From Janibacter massiliensis (GTDB taxonomy: Bacteria; Actinomycetota; Actinomycetes; Actinomycetales; Dermatophilaceae), in assembly GCF_900289115.1 (NCBI RefSeq), contig NZ_LT985196.1, forward strand, positions 2,118,751 to 2,182,750: 64,000 nucleotides of DNA. The letters run 5' to 3'. Made by a program: the position numbers and the translations under genes. Positions 55,437 to 63,938 of the stretch are shown here, in pieces. Numbering within the stretch: position 1 is the stretch's first letter; every line of letters begins with the position of its first letter. The notes under the pieces are model-generated. The model had not been told where the DNA came from, made no database searches, and saw nothing but the letters and a program-made list of their open reading frames with translations.

Positions 55437-56360
55437 ATGCTCGACTCCACCGGCCTGCGCGTGATGAAGGCGATCGCCGACCACGGCAGCTTCACGGCCG
55501 CGGCGAACGCCCTCGGTTCCTCGCAACCGGCGATCTCGCAGATGGTGCGACGACTCGAGCAGCGCACGGGGACGGTCCTGGTCGAGCGCACCGGTCGCTC
55601 CGTCCGGCTCACCGAGGCCGGCGAGGCCCTCGCCCGGCACGCCGCACCCGTCATGGCCGCCCTCGACGAGGCAGAGGAAGAGGTCGCCGCCATCGTCGGC
55701 CTGCGTGCCGGGCGGGTGCGTCTCATGGCCTTCCCCAGCTCGTCGGCCACCCTCGTCCCCCGAGCGCTCGCGGCCGTCCGGAAGGCGCACCCCGACGTCA
55801 CCGTGTCGTTCACCGAGGCCGAGCCGCCGCAGTCGATCGCGGCCCTGCGCGCCGGGGAGTGCGACATCGCCGTCGCGTTCTCCTACGCGGGCTCGACGGC
55901 CGCCGCCGAGGAGGACCTCGAGGGTCTCGTCGTCTCGCAGGTCATCGAGGACGAGGTGCGGGTCGCGCTGCCGACGAACCACCCGGCCGCACGGCAGCCG
56001 ACGGTCGACCTCGCCGACCTGGCCGACGAGGAGTGGATCGCCGGCTGCCCGCGCTGCCGCGGTCACCTCCTGCAGCTGGCGAACGGTGCAGGCTTCGTGC
56101 CGAGCGTCATGTTCGAGACGGAGGACTTCGTCGCGGTCCAGGGGTTCGTCGCCGCCGGCCTGGGCGTCGCGCTCATCCCCGATCTCATCCGGGCGAGCCA
56201 GCCGAACGAGAACGTCGCCATACGCCCGCTGGCCCAGTCCTCCCGACGCACGATCAGCGTCGTGACCACCCCCGACCTGGAGCGCGTCCCAGCGGTCGAG
56301 GCCACCCTCAAGGCGCTGTGCGCGAGCGCCCGGCAGATCGAGGCGGGCCCGGGCGCCTGA
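55437..56360 (+). CDS. LysR-family transcriptional regulator
   Basis: 307 residues. Winged helix-turn-helix LRVMKAIADHGSFTAAANALGSSQPAISQMVRRLEQRTG then a periplasmic-binding-type effector domain. The ATG at 55437 gives the normal length. It sits divergent from the sirtuin gene with about 40 bases between, so it may regulate that gene. Ends three bases before the comEC remnant stop (convergent). Confidence 0.92.
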   Translation: MLDSTGLRVMKAIADHGSFTAAANALGSSQPAISQMVRRLEQRTGTVLVERTGRSVRLTEAGEALARHAAPVMAALDEAEEEVAAIVGLRAGRVRLMAFPSSSATLVPRALAAVRKAHPDVTVSFTEAEPPQSIAALRAGECDIAVAFSYAGSTAAAEEDLEGLVVSQVIEDEVRVALPTNHPAARQPTVDLADLADEEWIAGCPRCRGHLLQLANGAGFVPSVMFETEDFVAVQGFVAAGLGVALIPDLIRASQPNENVAIRPLAQSSRRTISVVTTPDLERVPAVEATLKALCASARQIEAGPGA

Positions 56361-56363
56361 CGC

Positions 56364-57980
56364 TCACCGCGCGGTGACCAGGCGGAGCCCGCCGTCGCCG
56401 TCGACGAGGGCCACGTCACCGCACTCGTCGGTGCGGTGCACGCGCGACCCGGCACGCCCGAGGACCGCCAGGTGTCCCGGGGTCGGGTGGCCGTAGTCGT
56501 TGTCCTTGCCGACGCTGACGACCGCCTCGGGCGCGGCGACCGCCGTGAGGAACTCCTCGTCGAGGTTCGCGCTGCCGTGGTGGGGGGTCTTGAGCAGGTC
56601 GAGGTCGTCGAGCTCGGCCGCCATCGCCGGGTCACGGCGCATCCGCAGGACGATCGCGCGCCCGGCCTCGGCCTCGACGTCGCCCGTGAACATCGCGTGC
56701 GCCTCGCCGGTGCGGATCGACAGGACGACGCTCGCGTTGTTCGGCACCGACCCGTCGCCGATCCGGCGGGCGGGCCACCACACGGTCGCGCTCGCCTCCC
56801 CGAGCGAGAACCGGTCCCCCGCGACGAGGTCGGACACGGGGGTGTCGTGCTCCGCCGCGAGATCCTCGACGGCCCGGACCTGCTCGGCCGGTTCGCGGAC
56901 GGGAGAGGTGAGGAGCCGCTCGACCCGGCGCCCGTCGTACGCCCCGGCGAGCCCACCGGCGTGGTCGGCGTGGAAGTGGCTGAGCACGACGGCGTCGAGG
57001 ATGGCGACCCCGAGGCGGTCGAGGCAGGAGTCGACCGGCCCGGGGTCAGGCCCGGTGTCGACGAGGACGGCACGCTGCGGCCCGCTGCGCACGACGATCG
57101 CGTCCCCCTGCCCCACGTCGCAGACGACGACGCGCCACCGGTCCGGCGGCCACGTGACGACGGTGGTCGGCACGGCCGCGCCCGCGGCGGTCGCCACGAG
57201 CGCGGCGACCACCACGAGGTGATGGGTCACGTGGTGGGCCAGCCACGGCCACGCGAGCAGCACGAGCAGGCTCAGGCCGGCGAGGAGCCACGCGCCGAGC
57301 GGACCGTCCGGCCACGGGATCGCCCCGTACGGGACGTCGGCGAAGACGCGGGCCGTGCGGGCGATGATCTCGGCCGGCACCCCTCCCGTCCACGCGATCC
57401 ACGACGCGACTCGGACGTCGACGAGGGCGACGAGGGCAGCGGCCACCCCGCCCAGGGTCGCCGGCTCGACGAGCGGCGCGACGACGAGGTTGGCGAGGAT
57501 GCCGACGACGTTGACCTCCCCCTGCAGCAGGACGACGACCGGGGCGCACATGACGTGCGCGGCGACCGGCAGCGCGAGCCCCGGCCCGAGCCACGGGTGC
57601 CGTCGGCCCAGCCGCCACGGCAGGCGCCGGTTGACCGCGTCCCCCCACGGACGGACGAGGACGAGGAGGCCGAGCGTGGCGAGGCTGGAGAGAGCGAAGC
57701 CGTACGAGCGGCACAGCCACGGGTCGACGCACAGCAGCGCGATGATCGCGGCAGCGAGCACGGGGAGCCCGGCCGCCCTCGTCGACCGGCGCATCCCGAC
57801 GAGCCCGATCGCCCCCATCGTCGCGGCCCGGATGACGCTCGGCTCGGGGCGGGCGAGCGCCACGAACCACAGCAGGAGCGCTCCGGCCACCCACGGCCGC
57901 CAGCGGCGGGGCAGGCCGAGCACCCGCGCCAGGCCGATCGCGCACGCGAGCACGACCGCCACGTTCGAGCCGGACACTGC
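56364..57980 (-). pseudogene. comEC: ComEC DNA-uptake channel, 3' fragment cut off by an integrated element
   Basis: The remnant starts within the ComEC competence domain at AVSGSNVAVVLACAIGLARV and carries the remaining membrane spans and a full C-terminal metallo-beta-lactamase domain (VVLSHFHADHAGGLAGAY, TPHHGSANLDEEF). The N-terminal OB-fold and first spans are missing. The frame continues past 57980 into element DNA with unrelated sequence. ComEC normally needs about 700-800 residues; 539 are left here. The missing 5' part is expected at the far end of the element, outside the window. Confidence 0.88.
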
Positions 57981-58007
57981 ACACGACACAGATGTATCGT
58001 CCCGGGT

Positions 58008-59420
58008 GTGAGAGCCCTGATCTACGCCCGTGTGTCCGTCGACGCCCGCGGCGGCCGCTCCGTCGCCGAGCAGGAGGCCGAGTGCCGCGCCTGGGCAGCC
58101 CGCGAGGGCTGGGACGTCGTCGACGTCATCACCGAGACAGGGTCCGCCTCGTCCTTCGCCCGCTCCACGGGCGCGCGCTCGCAGTGGGGTGCGATCACGT
58201 CGGCGGTCACATCGGGGCGGATCGACGTGCTGCTGACGTGGGAGGCGTCTCGCGCAACCCGCCGGCTCGCGGAGTACGCCGAGCTCGCGGACCTCTGCGC
58301 GGAGAACGGGGTCCTGTGGGGGTACTCCGGGGTCGTCCATGACCTGTCGACGCGGGACGCGCGGTTCCGCACGGGCCTCGACGCGCTCCTCGCGCAGGAC
58401 GAGTCCGCCCGCACCTCGGAGCGGCTCCTACGGTCCGTCCGGTCCCGCGCGGTCGCCGGCGCCCCGCACGGGAAGCTCCCCTACGGGTACCGGCGCGAGT
58501 ACGACAGCGGCACCGGCGCGCTGATCCGGCAGGTCCCGGACGAGGAGACGGCCCCGATCGTCCGGGAGATCGTCCGCCGCGTCATCGCTGGCGACACCCT
58601 CCGAGCGATCGCCCGGGACCTCGACTCCCGCGGCGTGCGACCACCGCGGCCACCGCGGTCCCGCCACCACTCCGGGTGGCTCAGCTCCACCGTCCGCCGC
58701 CTGGCGATCTCCCCCACCCACGCGGGCCTCCGCACCCACCGCGGTGAGATCGTCGGTGACGCGGCTTGGCCGGCGATCGTCTCCCGCGACGACCACGAGC
58801 GGGCCGTCGCGATCCTCACCGACCCCGCCCGAGCCAAGACGTCCGGGGACTCCACCGCCCGCTGGCTCCTGTCCGGGATCGCGACCTGCGGCCGCTGCGG
58901 CGCGCCAATGCGAGTCCTCATCAACCGCGGACGGCCGTCCTACTCCTGCAGTCCCCAGGGCGGGTGCATGCGCATCACCCGCGTCGTCTCCAAGGTCGAT
59001 CCCTACGTCGAGCAGGTCGTCCTCGACCTGGCCACCGACCTCGCCCGCCGCTCCCCCGACACCACCACCGACACCCCCGCCCTCGCGGACGCCCGGGCCG
59101 AGCTCGCCGCGCTCGAGCAGCGACTCCACGGGTTCATCGACGCCGCGGCCGACGGTGACCTCTCCCCCACCGCGCTCGCCCGCGTCGAGGGCCGTCTCCG
59201 CCCGCAGATCCGCGCCGCCCGCGCCCGCATCACCGCGCTCGCCCGCCCCTCGAACGTCGACCCCGCGGTGTTCGACGACCCCAGCGCCTGGTGGGACGCC
59301 GCACCGATCGCGGACCGCCGGTCCCTCGTGCGGGAGCTCGTCGCCGTGCGGATCCTCCCCGCCGGCCGCGGCCGCCGCACCTTCGACCCCGAGACGGTCG
59401 AGGTCACCCCACTCTGGTGA
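58008..59420 (+). CDS. Large serine recombinase (integrase)
   Basis: 470 residues. N-terminal resolvase domain LIYARVSVDARGGRS with nucleophile Ser10, Arg8 and later R-rich motifs (WEASRATRRLAEYAEL), then the recombinase domain with LPYGYRREYD, a zinc ribbon (CGRCGAPM...YSCSPQGGC) and a coiled-coil C-terminus. The GTG at 58008 has no ribosome site; a TATCGT -10-like box ends seven bases before it, so a leaderless mRNA is likely. It directly adjoins the comEC breakpoint. Expected to catalyse integration at comEC. Confidence 0.96.
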   Translation: MRALIYARVSVDARGGRSVAEQEAECRAWAAREGWDVVDVITETGSASSFARSTGARSQWGAITSAVTSGRIDVLLTWEASRATRRLAEYAELADLCAENGVLWGYSGVVHDLSTRDARFRTGLDALLAQDESARTSERLLRSVRSRAVAGAPHGKLPYGYRREYDSGTGALIRQVPDEETAPIVREIVRRVIAGDTLRAIARDLDSRGVRPPRPPRSRHHSGWLSSTVRRLAISPTHAGLRTHRGEIVGDAAWPAIVSRDDHERAVAILTDPARAKTSGDSTARWLLSGIATCGRCGAPMRVLINRGRPSYSCSPQGGCMRITRVVSKVDPYVEQVVLDLATDLARRSPDTTTDTPALADARAELAALEQRLHGFIDAAADGDLSPTALARVEGRLRPQIRAARARITALARPSNVDPAVFDDPSAWWDAAPIADRRSLVRELVAVRILPAGRGRRTFDPETVEVTPLW

Positions 59421-59429
59421 CCACGCCGG

Positions 59430-59705
59430 TCACGCAGACTGGCGGACCGTCTTCGACCGGGCGTGCGACGCCCGCACCCGCCGCAACCGCGAAACCGTCG
59501 TCGGCGCGTACTCCCACGCCTCCCGCCTGGACAGCAGCCCGTTGAGGCGCTGGTAGTACCGGGTGCTGGTCATGCCGAACCGGTCCTTGATCGCCTGCTC
59601 CTTCAACCCAGGCACGCGCCACGTCCCACCCTCGAGGTCCAGCATCGCCCGCTCCACATCGGTCAGCGGCTGCGCCTGCACGGTCTCGCTCGTCGGGTCG
59701 GTCAT
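59430..59705 (-). CDS. DUF3263 domain protein
   Basis: 91 residues. DUF3263 pattern LTDVERAMLDLEGGTWRVPGLKEQAIKDRFGMTSTRYYQRLNGLL is clear, a small helix-turn-helix-like domain common in actinobacteria and their phages. Function unknown. It points toward the recombinase gene, ten bases between the stops. ATG at 59705. Confidence 0.8.
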   Translation of the reverse strand: MTDPTSETVQAQPLTDVERAMLDLEGGTWRVPGLKEQAIKDRFGMTSTRYYQRLNGLLSRREAWEYAPTTVSRLRRVRASHARSKTVRQSA

Positions 59706-59737
59706 GCCCGCATCCTCACCACCGCCACCGACAACGC

Positions 59738-60208
59738 TCACGCCCACACCTCCACCCGCCCCAACCGCTCCACCAAGATCGCCCGCTCCGCCGGATGCAG
59801 ATGCTCCAACCGCGCTCGCAGGAGTTGCTCGTCGACCCACAGCTCGTCGGCGGCCGTATCGAGGTGGCAGCCGGCCCACACGAGCGCATCCGCGATCTCC
59901 CGGATCTCCGGCAGCAGGTACCGCGCCGCGGCCGCCTCGACGGCCCGCTCGGTCGCCGGGTCCTGACACCCCGTGTGGCCCCGCCGCAGGTGCTCGAGCT
60001 CGTGCGCAAGCGTCGACCTGCGCTCGCGCTGGGTCAGGCCCTTGTCGAGCCAGATCCGGCGGGCGCCGTCTGTCGCGCCCCACACCCCGGGGCCGAGGTC
60101 AGCGGTGAGATGGAGCGTGACGTGCGCAAGGGCACGCAGATCACGCCAGGGGTGTGGTCGGGTCACCACGTAGACGGTGCCAGCGGAGTCCGACAACCCC
60201 GCGATCAA
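59738..60208 (-). CDS. ImmA/IrrE-type metallopeptidase
   Basis: 156 residues. GVWGATDGARRIWLDKG precedes the zinc helix LAHELEHLRRGH (His69, Glu70, His73). Resembles the peptidase of the sigA element (18256-18744). In related elements such proteins cleave a repressor encoded beside them; here the candidate repressor is at 62994-63461. The TTG at 60208 was chosen because it overlaps the upstream stop (TTGA). A GTG some 13 codons in is an alternative. Confidence 0.82.
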   Translation of the reverse strand: MIAGLSDSAGTVYVVTRPHPWRDLRALAHVTLHLTADLGPGVWGATDGARRIWLDKGLTQRERRSTLAHELEHLRRGHTGCQDPATERAVEAAAARYLLPEIREIADALVWAGCHLDTAADELWVDEQLLRARLEHLHPAERAILVERLGRVEVWA

Positions 60209-61032
60209 AGGTCGACGAACTTGCCGATCTCCCTATAGACGCTGTCGGGGTCGTCGAGGAATCGGACGACTGCGACCTCCTCAACCTCTGCGATGAGGAA
60301 CGACTCCCACATCGAGTGGCTCCCAACGGCAACCACGAGGCGCCGTTCGCGCGGGAGCCGGGACGTCCCGAAGATGGAGTACGCGGTGTCGTGGCTCCTG
60401 TTGCGTAGCTCGCGGGTGCGTCCGGTCATCGCCTGAACGGCGACCCGAAGCTGGTCGTGTTCATCCATCACCCCCGCGGTCACCTGCCTCGTGCGGCCGG
60501 AGCGCATCGTGATCTTCGCGTTCCTCTGCACCCGCGGCGCGACGTCGGCCACCGCTTGGTACACCATCGAGCTCGCGTCACTACGACCAACGCTCTTGCT
60601 TGCGCAGTACGCGAGACCCTCCGCGCGAAGGCTTGCCTCAAGTACGCGGAAAACGACTCCCGCGAGATCGCTAGCCGGAGCCCAGGCGGCGATCTCAGGC
60701 CCTACCGAGTCAGCTGGCACATGGCCGTTACCCGGCCTCGCGAGCCGACCCCAGGACTCTTGGAACCTGTCGCGCTCGGAGAGCTCGCCGAAGGGGTCTA
60801 GCGCTGCCAACGTGGTGCCGTCGTCGGACACGAGCCACCCACCGCTCTCAGGCCGCACCGTTAGACTGACCCCATCACCGGACGAGTGAAACAGCGGCAT
60901 CCAGATCAAGAAGCCACCGTCTCCGTAAGGCTCGACGCTGACCTCGTCGTTGAAGTAGCCGAGGAGCTGGCTCCGCAGTACGCTGCCGCTCACTTCCGTG
61001 CCGCGAGTATCCACGATGTCAGTGCCCCCCAA
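60205..61032 (-). CDS. DUF1828-like protein
   Basis: 275 residues. The N-terminal part, GGFLIWMPLFHSSGDGVSLTV...GGWLVSDDGTTLAAL, fits DUF1828 (a small domain ending in a ..sDDG.t motif). The rest is a DUF1829-like region with ITMRSGRTRQVTAGVMDE and VVRFLDDPDSVYREIGK. G+C is well below the surrounding genes. It overlaps the partner gene upstream by 14 bases, giving a two-gene cassette. DUF1828 proteins occur mostly in phages and islands, with no proven role; a defence or toxin-antitoxin role is a guess. Confidence 0.65.
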   Translation of the reverse strand: MGGTDIVDTRGTEVSGSVLRSQLLGYFNDEVSVEPYGDGGFLIWMPLFHSSGDGVSLTVRPESGGWLVSDDGTTLAALDPFGELSERDRFQESWGRLARPGNGHVPADSVGPEIAAWAPASDLAGVVFRVLEASLRAEGLAYCASKSVGRSDASSMVYQAVADVAPRVQRNAKITMRSGRTRQVTAGVMDEHDQLRVAVQAMTGRTRELRNRSHDTAYSIFGTSRLPRERRLVVAVGSHSMWESFLIAEVEEVAVVRFLDDPDSVYREIGKFVDL

Positions 61033-61483
61033 TCACGGGGTCGATCCAGCAGCCGGGGTCTGCTTCGACGTTACATCGTTCTGCGAACGCGAAGAACGAC
61101 TCGCGCCATAGTGCCAGATCGATGGTGTGCTGATTGGCGGGCGGAGCCGGGAAGTCGAGGAGCTTGGCTGCTGGTTCATCACCCGTTCGTGGGTCGTAGA
61201 CGTGTTCGTGGGTGCAGATTCCCAAGGGCCGATGCGGGTGGTTGACGTCCACCCTCCGCAGCGGGATTCCACGCACCCGGTAGATGAGGTGGTACTGCGA
61301 TGGCCGCTTGGGCACGACGCGCATGCAGAGTTGCGCGTCGGCTCGGTCGAGTCGGCACGCCACATCAACAACTCCCCGATGTGCCTTCCAAGACAGCACG
61401 CCAACCACCCGAGCCCGCCACGCCGACCGCTCCAGTTGTCCGATCTCGTGAAGGGTGAGGACTCCGCTCCCGTAGTTAGCCAC
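61019..61483 (-). CDS. Partner of the DUF1828 protein (DUF6978-like)
   Basis: 154 residues, GTG start. Contains YHLIYRVRGIPLRRVDVNHPHRPLGICTHEHVYDPRTGD and ends with FAERCNVEADPGCW. The R-x-D...H...H-x-H/E-H-Y pattern resembles, from memory, the family named DUF6978, which is often found beside DUF1828 genes. The family name is tentative. Lower G+C than neighbours, same as its partner. Confidence 0.55.
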   Translation of the reverse strand: MANYGSGVLTLHEIGQLERSAWRARVVGVLSWKAHRGVVDVACRLDRADAQLCMRVVPKRPSQYHLIYRVRGIPLRRVDVNHPHRPLGICTHEHVYDPRTGDEPAAKLLDFPAPPANQHTIDLALWRESFFAFAERCNVEADPGCWIDPVIGGH

Positions 61484-61498
61484 GCGCTTTCCGTCGAT

Positions 61499-62368
61499 TC
61501 ATTGGTCCTCCTCTGCAGCGTACTGGCGGGCGTCGAGGCGGACCTCAAGCTTGTTCTTCCCCTCGTAGATCGAGGCTCGTGCGACGAGGAGTTCACCGCG
61601 GGACGCGGCCTGCTGGGCGCTCGCGAGGTACTTGGCGGTGGTGGTGGGGGTGAGCTCTCCGACCGGGTTCCCGTCGATGGTGACCTCGAGGACCTGCTTG
61701 ACCTGGGTCTTCGTGGCGCGCTCGGTGAGGGTCAGGACGGCGGCGTAGGTGGCGTCTGGCCCGTGCTGGCGGTACAGGCCCAGTAGCCGTTCTTGGTGAG
61801 GTTCTTCCTTCGTGGCTTGGCAGCGGTTGCCCGGCTCGAGCGCGCGCCACGGCTGCTGGGGGAAGGGGTTCGCGGCGTAGAGGTGGGACGGGTCGGCGGG
61901 CAGCTGGACCGTGACCCGCGCGTACACCCTGCGGTCGTCGGCGCGTGCCCACACCCGCGCTGGGGCGTGCAGCGCGTAGCCCCTGGAGGCGAGGTGGGTG
62001 AGTGCACCGTTCCACCGGGCGGCGTCGTCTCGAGGCAGGTAGCCGACGTGCTCGCCGCGGACACGGACGCTGATCGCGTTCGCGTCGTAGGGGTTGCCTG
62101 GGTCAGGGGCAAGAACGGCGTCGTCTCGGATCTCCTGCCCTTGCAGCGTGGCGAAGGCGGGATGCCCGTGGAGGAGCCGGCGGAAGGCGTCGTCGTACCA
62201 GTTTTCTCCCGCGACCTCTTGGGTGATGGGCGTAGGCCCCCAGCTGACGTAGCGACCGAGCTGCGGTGGCGCGGGGACGTGCGGCACCGCCCCACTTGCC
62301 CGTGCGTGCGCCGCCGGGTGGTGCGCCGGCTGCGCCGACCGCTTGAACAGGGACGTGAACCACCCCAT
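61499..62368 (-). CDS. HIRAN-domain protein
   Basis: 289 residues. A HIRAN domain is visible in NPYDANAISVRVRGEHVGYLPRDDAARW at about residues 92-120. HIRAN domains recognise DNA or RNA ends in remodelling proteins, but in bacteria many free-standing copies exist with unknown partners. The N-terminal stretch MGWFTSLFKRS precedes a Pro/Ala/His-rich part. C-terminal GKNKLEVRLDARQYA. ATG at 62368; the longer frame is not supported. Confidence 0.68.
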   Translation of the reverse strand: MGWFTSLFKRSAQPAHHPAAHARASGAVPHVPAPPQLGRYVSWGPTPITQEVAGENWYDDAFRRLLHGHPAFATLQGQEIRDDAVLAPDPGNPYDANAISVRVRGEHVGYLPRDDAARWNGALTHLASRGYALHAPARVWARADDRRVYARVTVQLPADPSHLYAANPFPQQPWRALEPGNRCQATKEEPHQERLLGLYRQHGPDATYAAVLTLTERATKTQVKQVLEVTIDGNPVGELTPTTTAKYLASAQQAASRGELLVARASIYEGKNKLEVRLDARQYAAEEDQ

Positions 62369-62411
62369 CAGGACCCCTCTTCCTGCCTGAGAGCCGTGCC
62401 GGCCTCGGATG

Positions 62412-62960
62412 TCAGAGCCGGGCGAGCAGCTCGGCCTTCTTAGTGCTGAACTCGTCGTCGGTGAGGATCCCCGCGTCGCGGAGCTCACCGAGTTGCCGGA
62501 GCTGGTCCATGATCTGCGCGGCCGGGTCTGCCGGGGCCGGCGTAGCAGGCGCGGCCGCCGGCGCAGTGGCCGGAGCCGGGGCGGGGCCCGCGGGAGGGGC
62601 GGAGGCGGGCACGAGCCGGGCCTTGGTGACCTGGACGAACCCGGCGAGGTCCTCGACCTCGCTGATCCACTTCAGGGTGACCTTGTTGCCGGACGCGAAG
62701 AACGTGAGGGTGTGGCCCATCATGCCCTTGGACTGCTCGAACGATGAGATGTTCGAGTAGGGGAAGGACTCCAGGTCGTACCCGCCGATCTTCTTCGCGA
62801 AGAAGAGGACCCGCCGGTCGGTCGCGATGAGCGCCCCGTTGCGGCTGGTCTTGCTGCCCATGAGGGTCGTCTCGTAGGCGCCGGCGACCGCGGCTTGGAT
62901 CTGTTCGCCTTGCTCGAGGTGCTCTCGGGCTGCCTCGACGTGCTTGTCTCGCTTGGCCAT
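62412..62960 (-). CDS. PH-like domain plus SHOCT-domain protein
   Basis: 182 residues. Residues about 1-110 form a bacterial PH-like domain (GALIATDRRVLFFAKKIGGYDLESFPYSNISSFEQSKGMMG). A Pro/Ala-rich linker leads to a C-terminal SHOCT helix (LGELRDAGILTDDEFSTKKAELLARL). These proteins are common in prophages and may mediate oligomerisation; function is unknown. ATG at 62960. Confidence 0.8.
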   Translation of the reverse strand: MAKRDKHVEAAREHLEQGEQIQAAVAGAYETTLMGSKTSRNGALIATDRRVLFFAKKIGGYDLESFPYSNISSFEQSKGMMGHTLTFFASGNKVTLKWISEVEDLAGFVQVTKARLVPASAPPAGPAPAPATAPAAAPATPAPADPAAQIMDQLRQLGELRDAGILTDDEFSTKKAELLARL

Positions 62961-62993
62961 GGTGCCCCCTTCGATCGTTGTGTTGTCGGTGGT

Positions 62994-63461
62994 CTAGGTC
63001 TGGGCGTCCTGGTCTTGGGACAGGCGCGCGCGGTCAGCGTCGCCGGGGCGGCCGGCCGAGCGGGCAGCGATGCCCGTCGGTGGACGGCCGTCTACTGCGC
63101 GCAGACGCGGCCTCACTTCTCCGAGCTCAGGCCGCTCGGCCATCGAGCGGATCAGCTCCTCGACGGCGCGCCGCTGCCGGTCCGTCAGGAGGGATGCCTC
63201 CGCCGGCGGCGACCACGGCCGCACCGTCGCCTCGCCGAGCCACCCGGCGACGTCGTCGCCGAGCTCACGGACGAGCGCCGCGACGGTCTCCGCCGACGGC
63301 TTCCGCCCGGTGCCCTTGATCGCGGCCGACACCGTAGACGTGTGCATCCCGCACGCCTCGGCCAGCCTGGACAAGCTCGGCACGTCGTGGGTGTAGCGCG
63401 GGTCCGTGAAACCACGCTCCACCAAGCGCGTCGCCCACGGCTCAGACAGGGTCCTCTCCAT
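62994..63461 (-). CDS. Helix-turn-helix repressor, lysogeny-switch type
   Basis: 155 residues. Helix-turn-helix near residues 28-50 in LSRLAEACGMHTSTVSAAIKG, then KPSAETVAALVRELG, the style of actinophage immunity repressors. The C-terminal half is basic and Pro-rich. It faces a rightward HTH gene across a 225-base region with GTCTAC operators. Probably holds the element silent. The peptidase at 59738 could target it. Confidence 0.75.
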   Translation of the reverse strand: MERTLSEPWATRLVERGFTDPRYTHDVPSLSRLAEACGMHTSTVSAAIKGTGRKPSAETVAALVRELGDDVAGWLGEATVRPWSPPAEASLLTDRQRRAVEELIRSMAERPELGEVRPRLRAVDGRPPTGIAARSAGRPGDADRARLSQDQDAQT

Positions 63462-63493
63462 GTCTGCAACCCTCCTCGCGACACGCGGACGGC

Positions 63494-63643
63494 GTCTACC
63501 TCCGCTGTAGACAGTGAGGTTACAGATTCCACGCGTGTAACTCGCGGTCTGGCGGAAAATGCTGGGGCAAACCCCGCCTCAACCTGTAGACAAAACCGTC
63601 TACTGGCGTCTACTCTCTTGCGCAACGCACAACCACCGTCTAC
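63494..63643. promoter_or_regulatory. Operator region with repeated GTCTAC/GTAGAC half-sites
   Basis: Six copies of GTCTAC or its complement between the divergent HTH genes: 63494 (+), 63507 (-), 63586 (-), 63598 (+), 63608 (+), 63638 (+). Two form inverted pairs (63494/63507 with a seven-base gap; 63586/63598 with a six-base gap). A TAGACA/TACTCT pair (63588-63616, 18-base spacer) could be the rightward promoter and is covered by the sites. Confidence 0.65.
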
Positions 63644-63686
63644 GGTCAGGGGAAGTCAGATGGTCCGCACCGAGTGGAGGCTCGAT

Positions 63687-63938
63687 ATGCAGCTCAGGGA
63701 CTCGCACATGCTGAAGCAGTACATGGAGTTCAAGCGCCTCACGATCCGGGAGCTTGCGACCCAGGCGCGCGTCTCGCGCTCCACCGTCGGCCACCTCGTC
63801 TCGGGCGCTCGCCGCACCGCGAAGCCCGAGACCGCACGCGCGATCGAGGAGGCGCTCGGCGCCCCACCGGGTCTCCTCTTCGAGCCCCGTGCGTCTCGCG
63901 TCTCGCGCGAGGTGAAGCGCGACCCGGTCCCGGCATGA
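63687..63938 (+). CDS. Small HTH protein (Cro/excisionase-like)
   Basis: 83 residues. HTH in LTIRELATQARVSRSTVGHLVSGARRTAKPETARAIEEALG, followed by a basic tail. ATG 63687 is preceded by GTGGAGG. First gene of the rightward (early) operon, opposite the repressor. Its stop overlaps the next gene's ATG. Confidence 0.78.
   Translation: MQLRDSHMLKQYMEFKRLTIRELATQARVSRSTVGHLVSGARRTAKPETARAIEEALGAPPGLLFEPRASRVSREVKRDPVPA

Noticed and set aside
57984-58340. N-terminal extension of the comEC frame into the element
   Set aside because: It is antisense to the serine recombinase and unrelated to ComEC; treated as a truncation.
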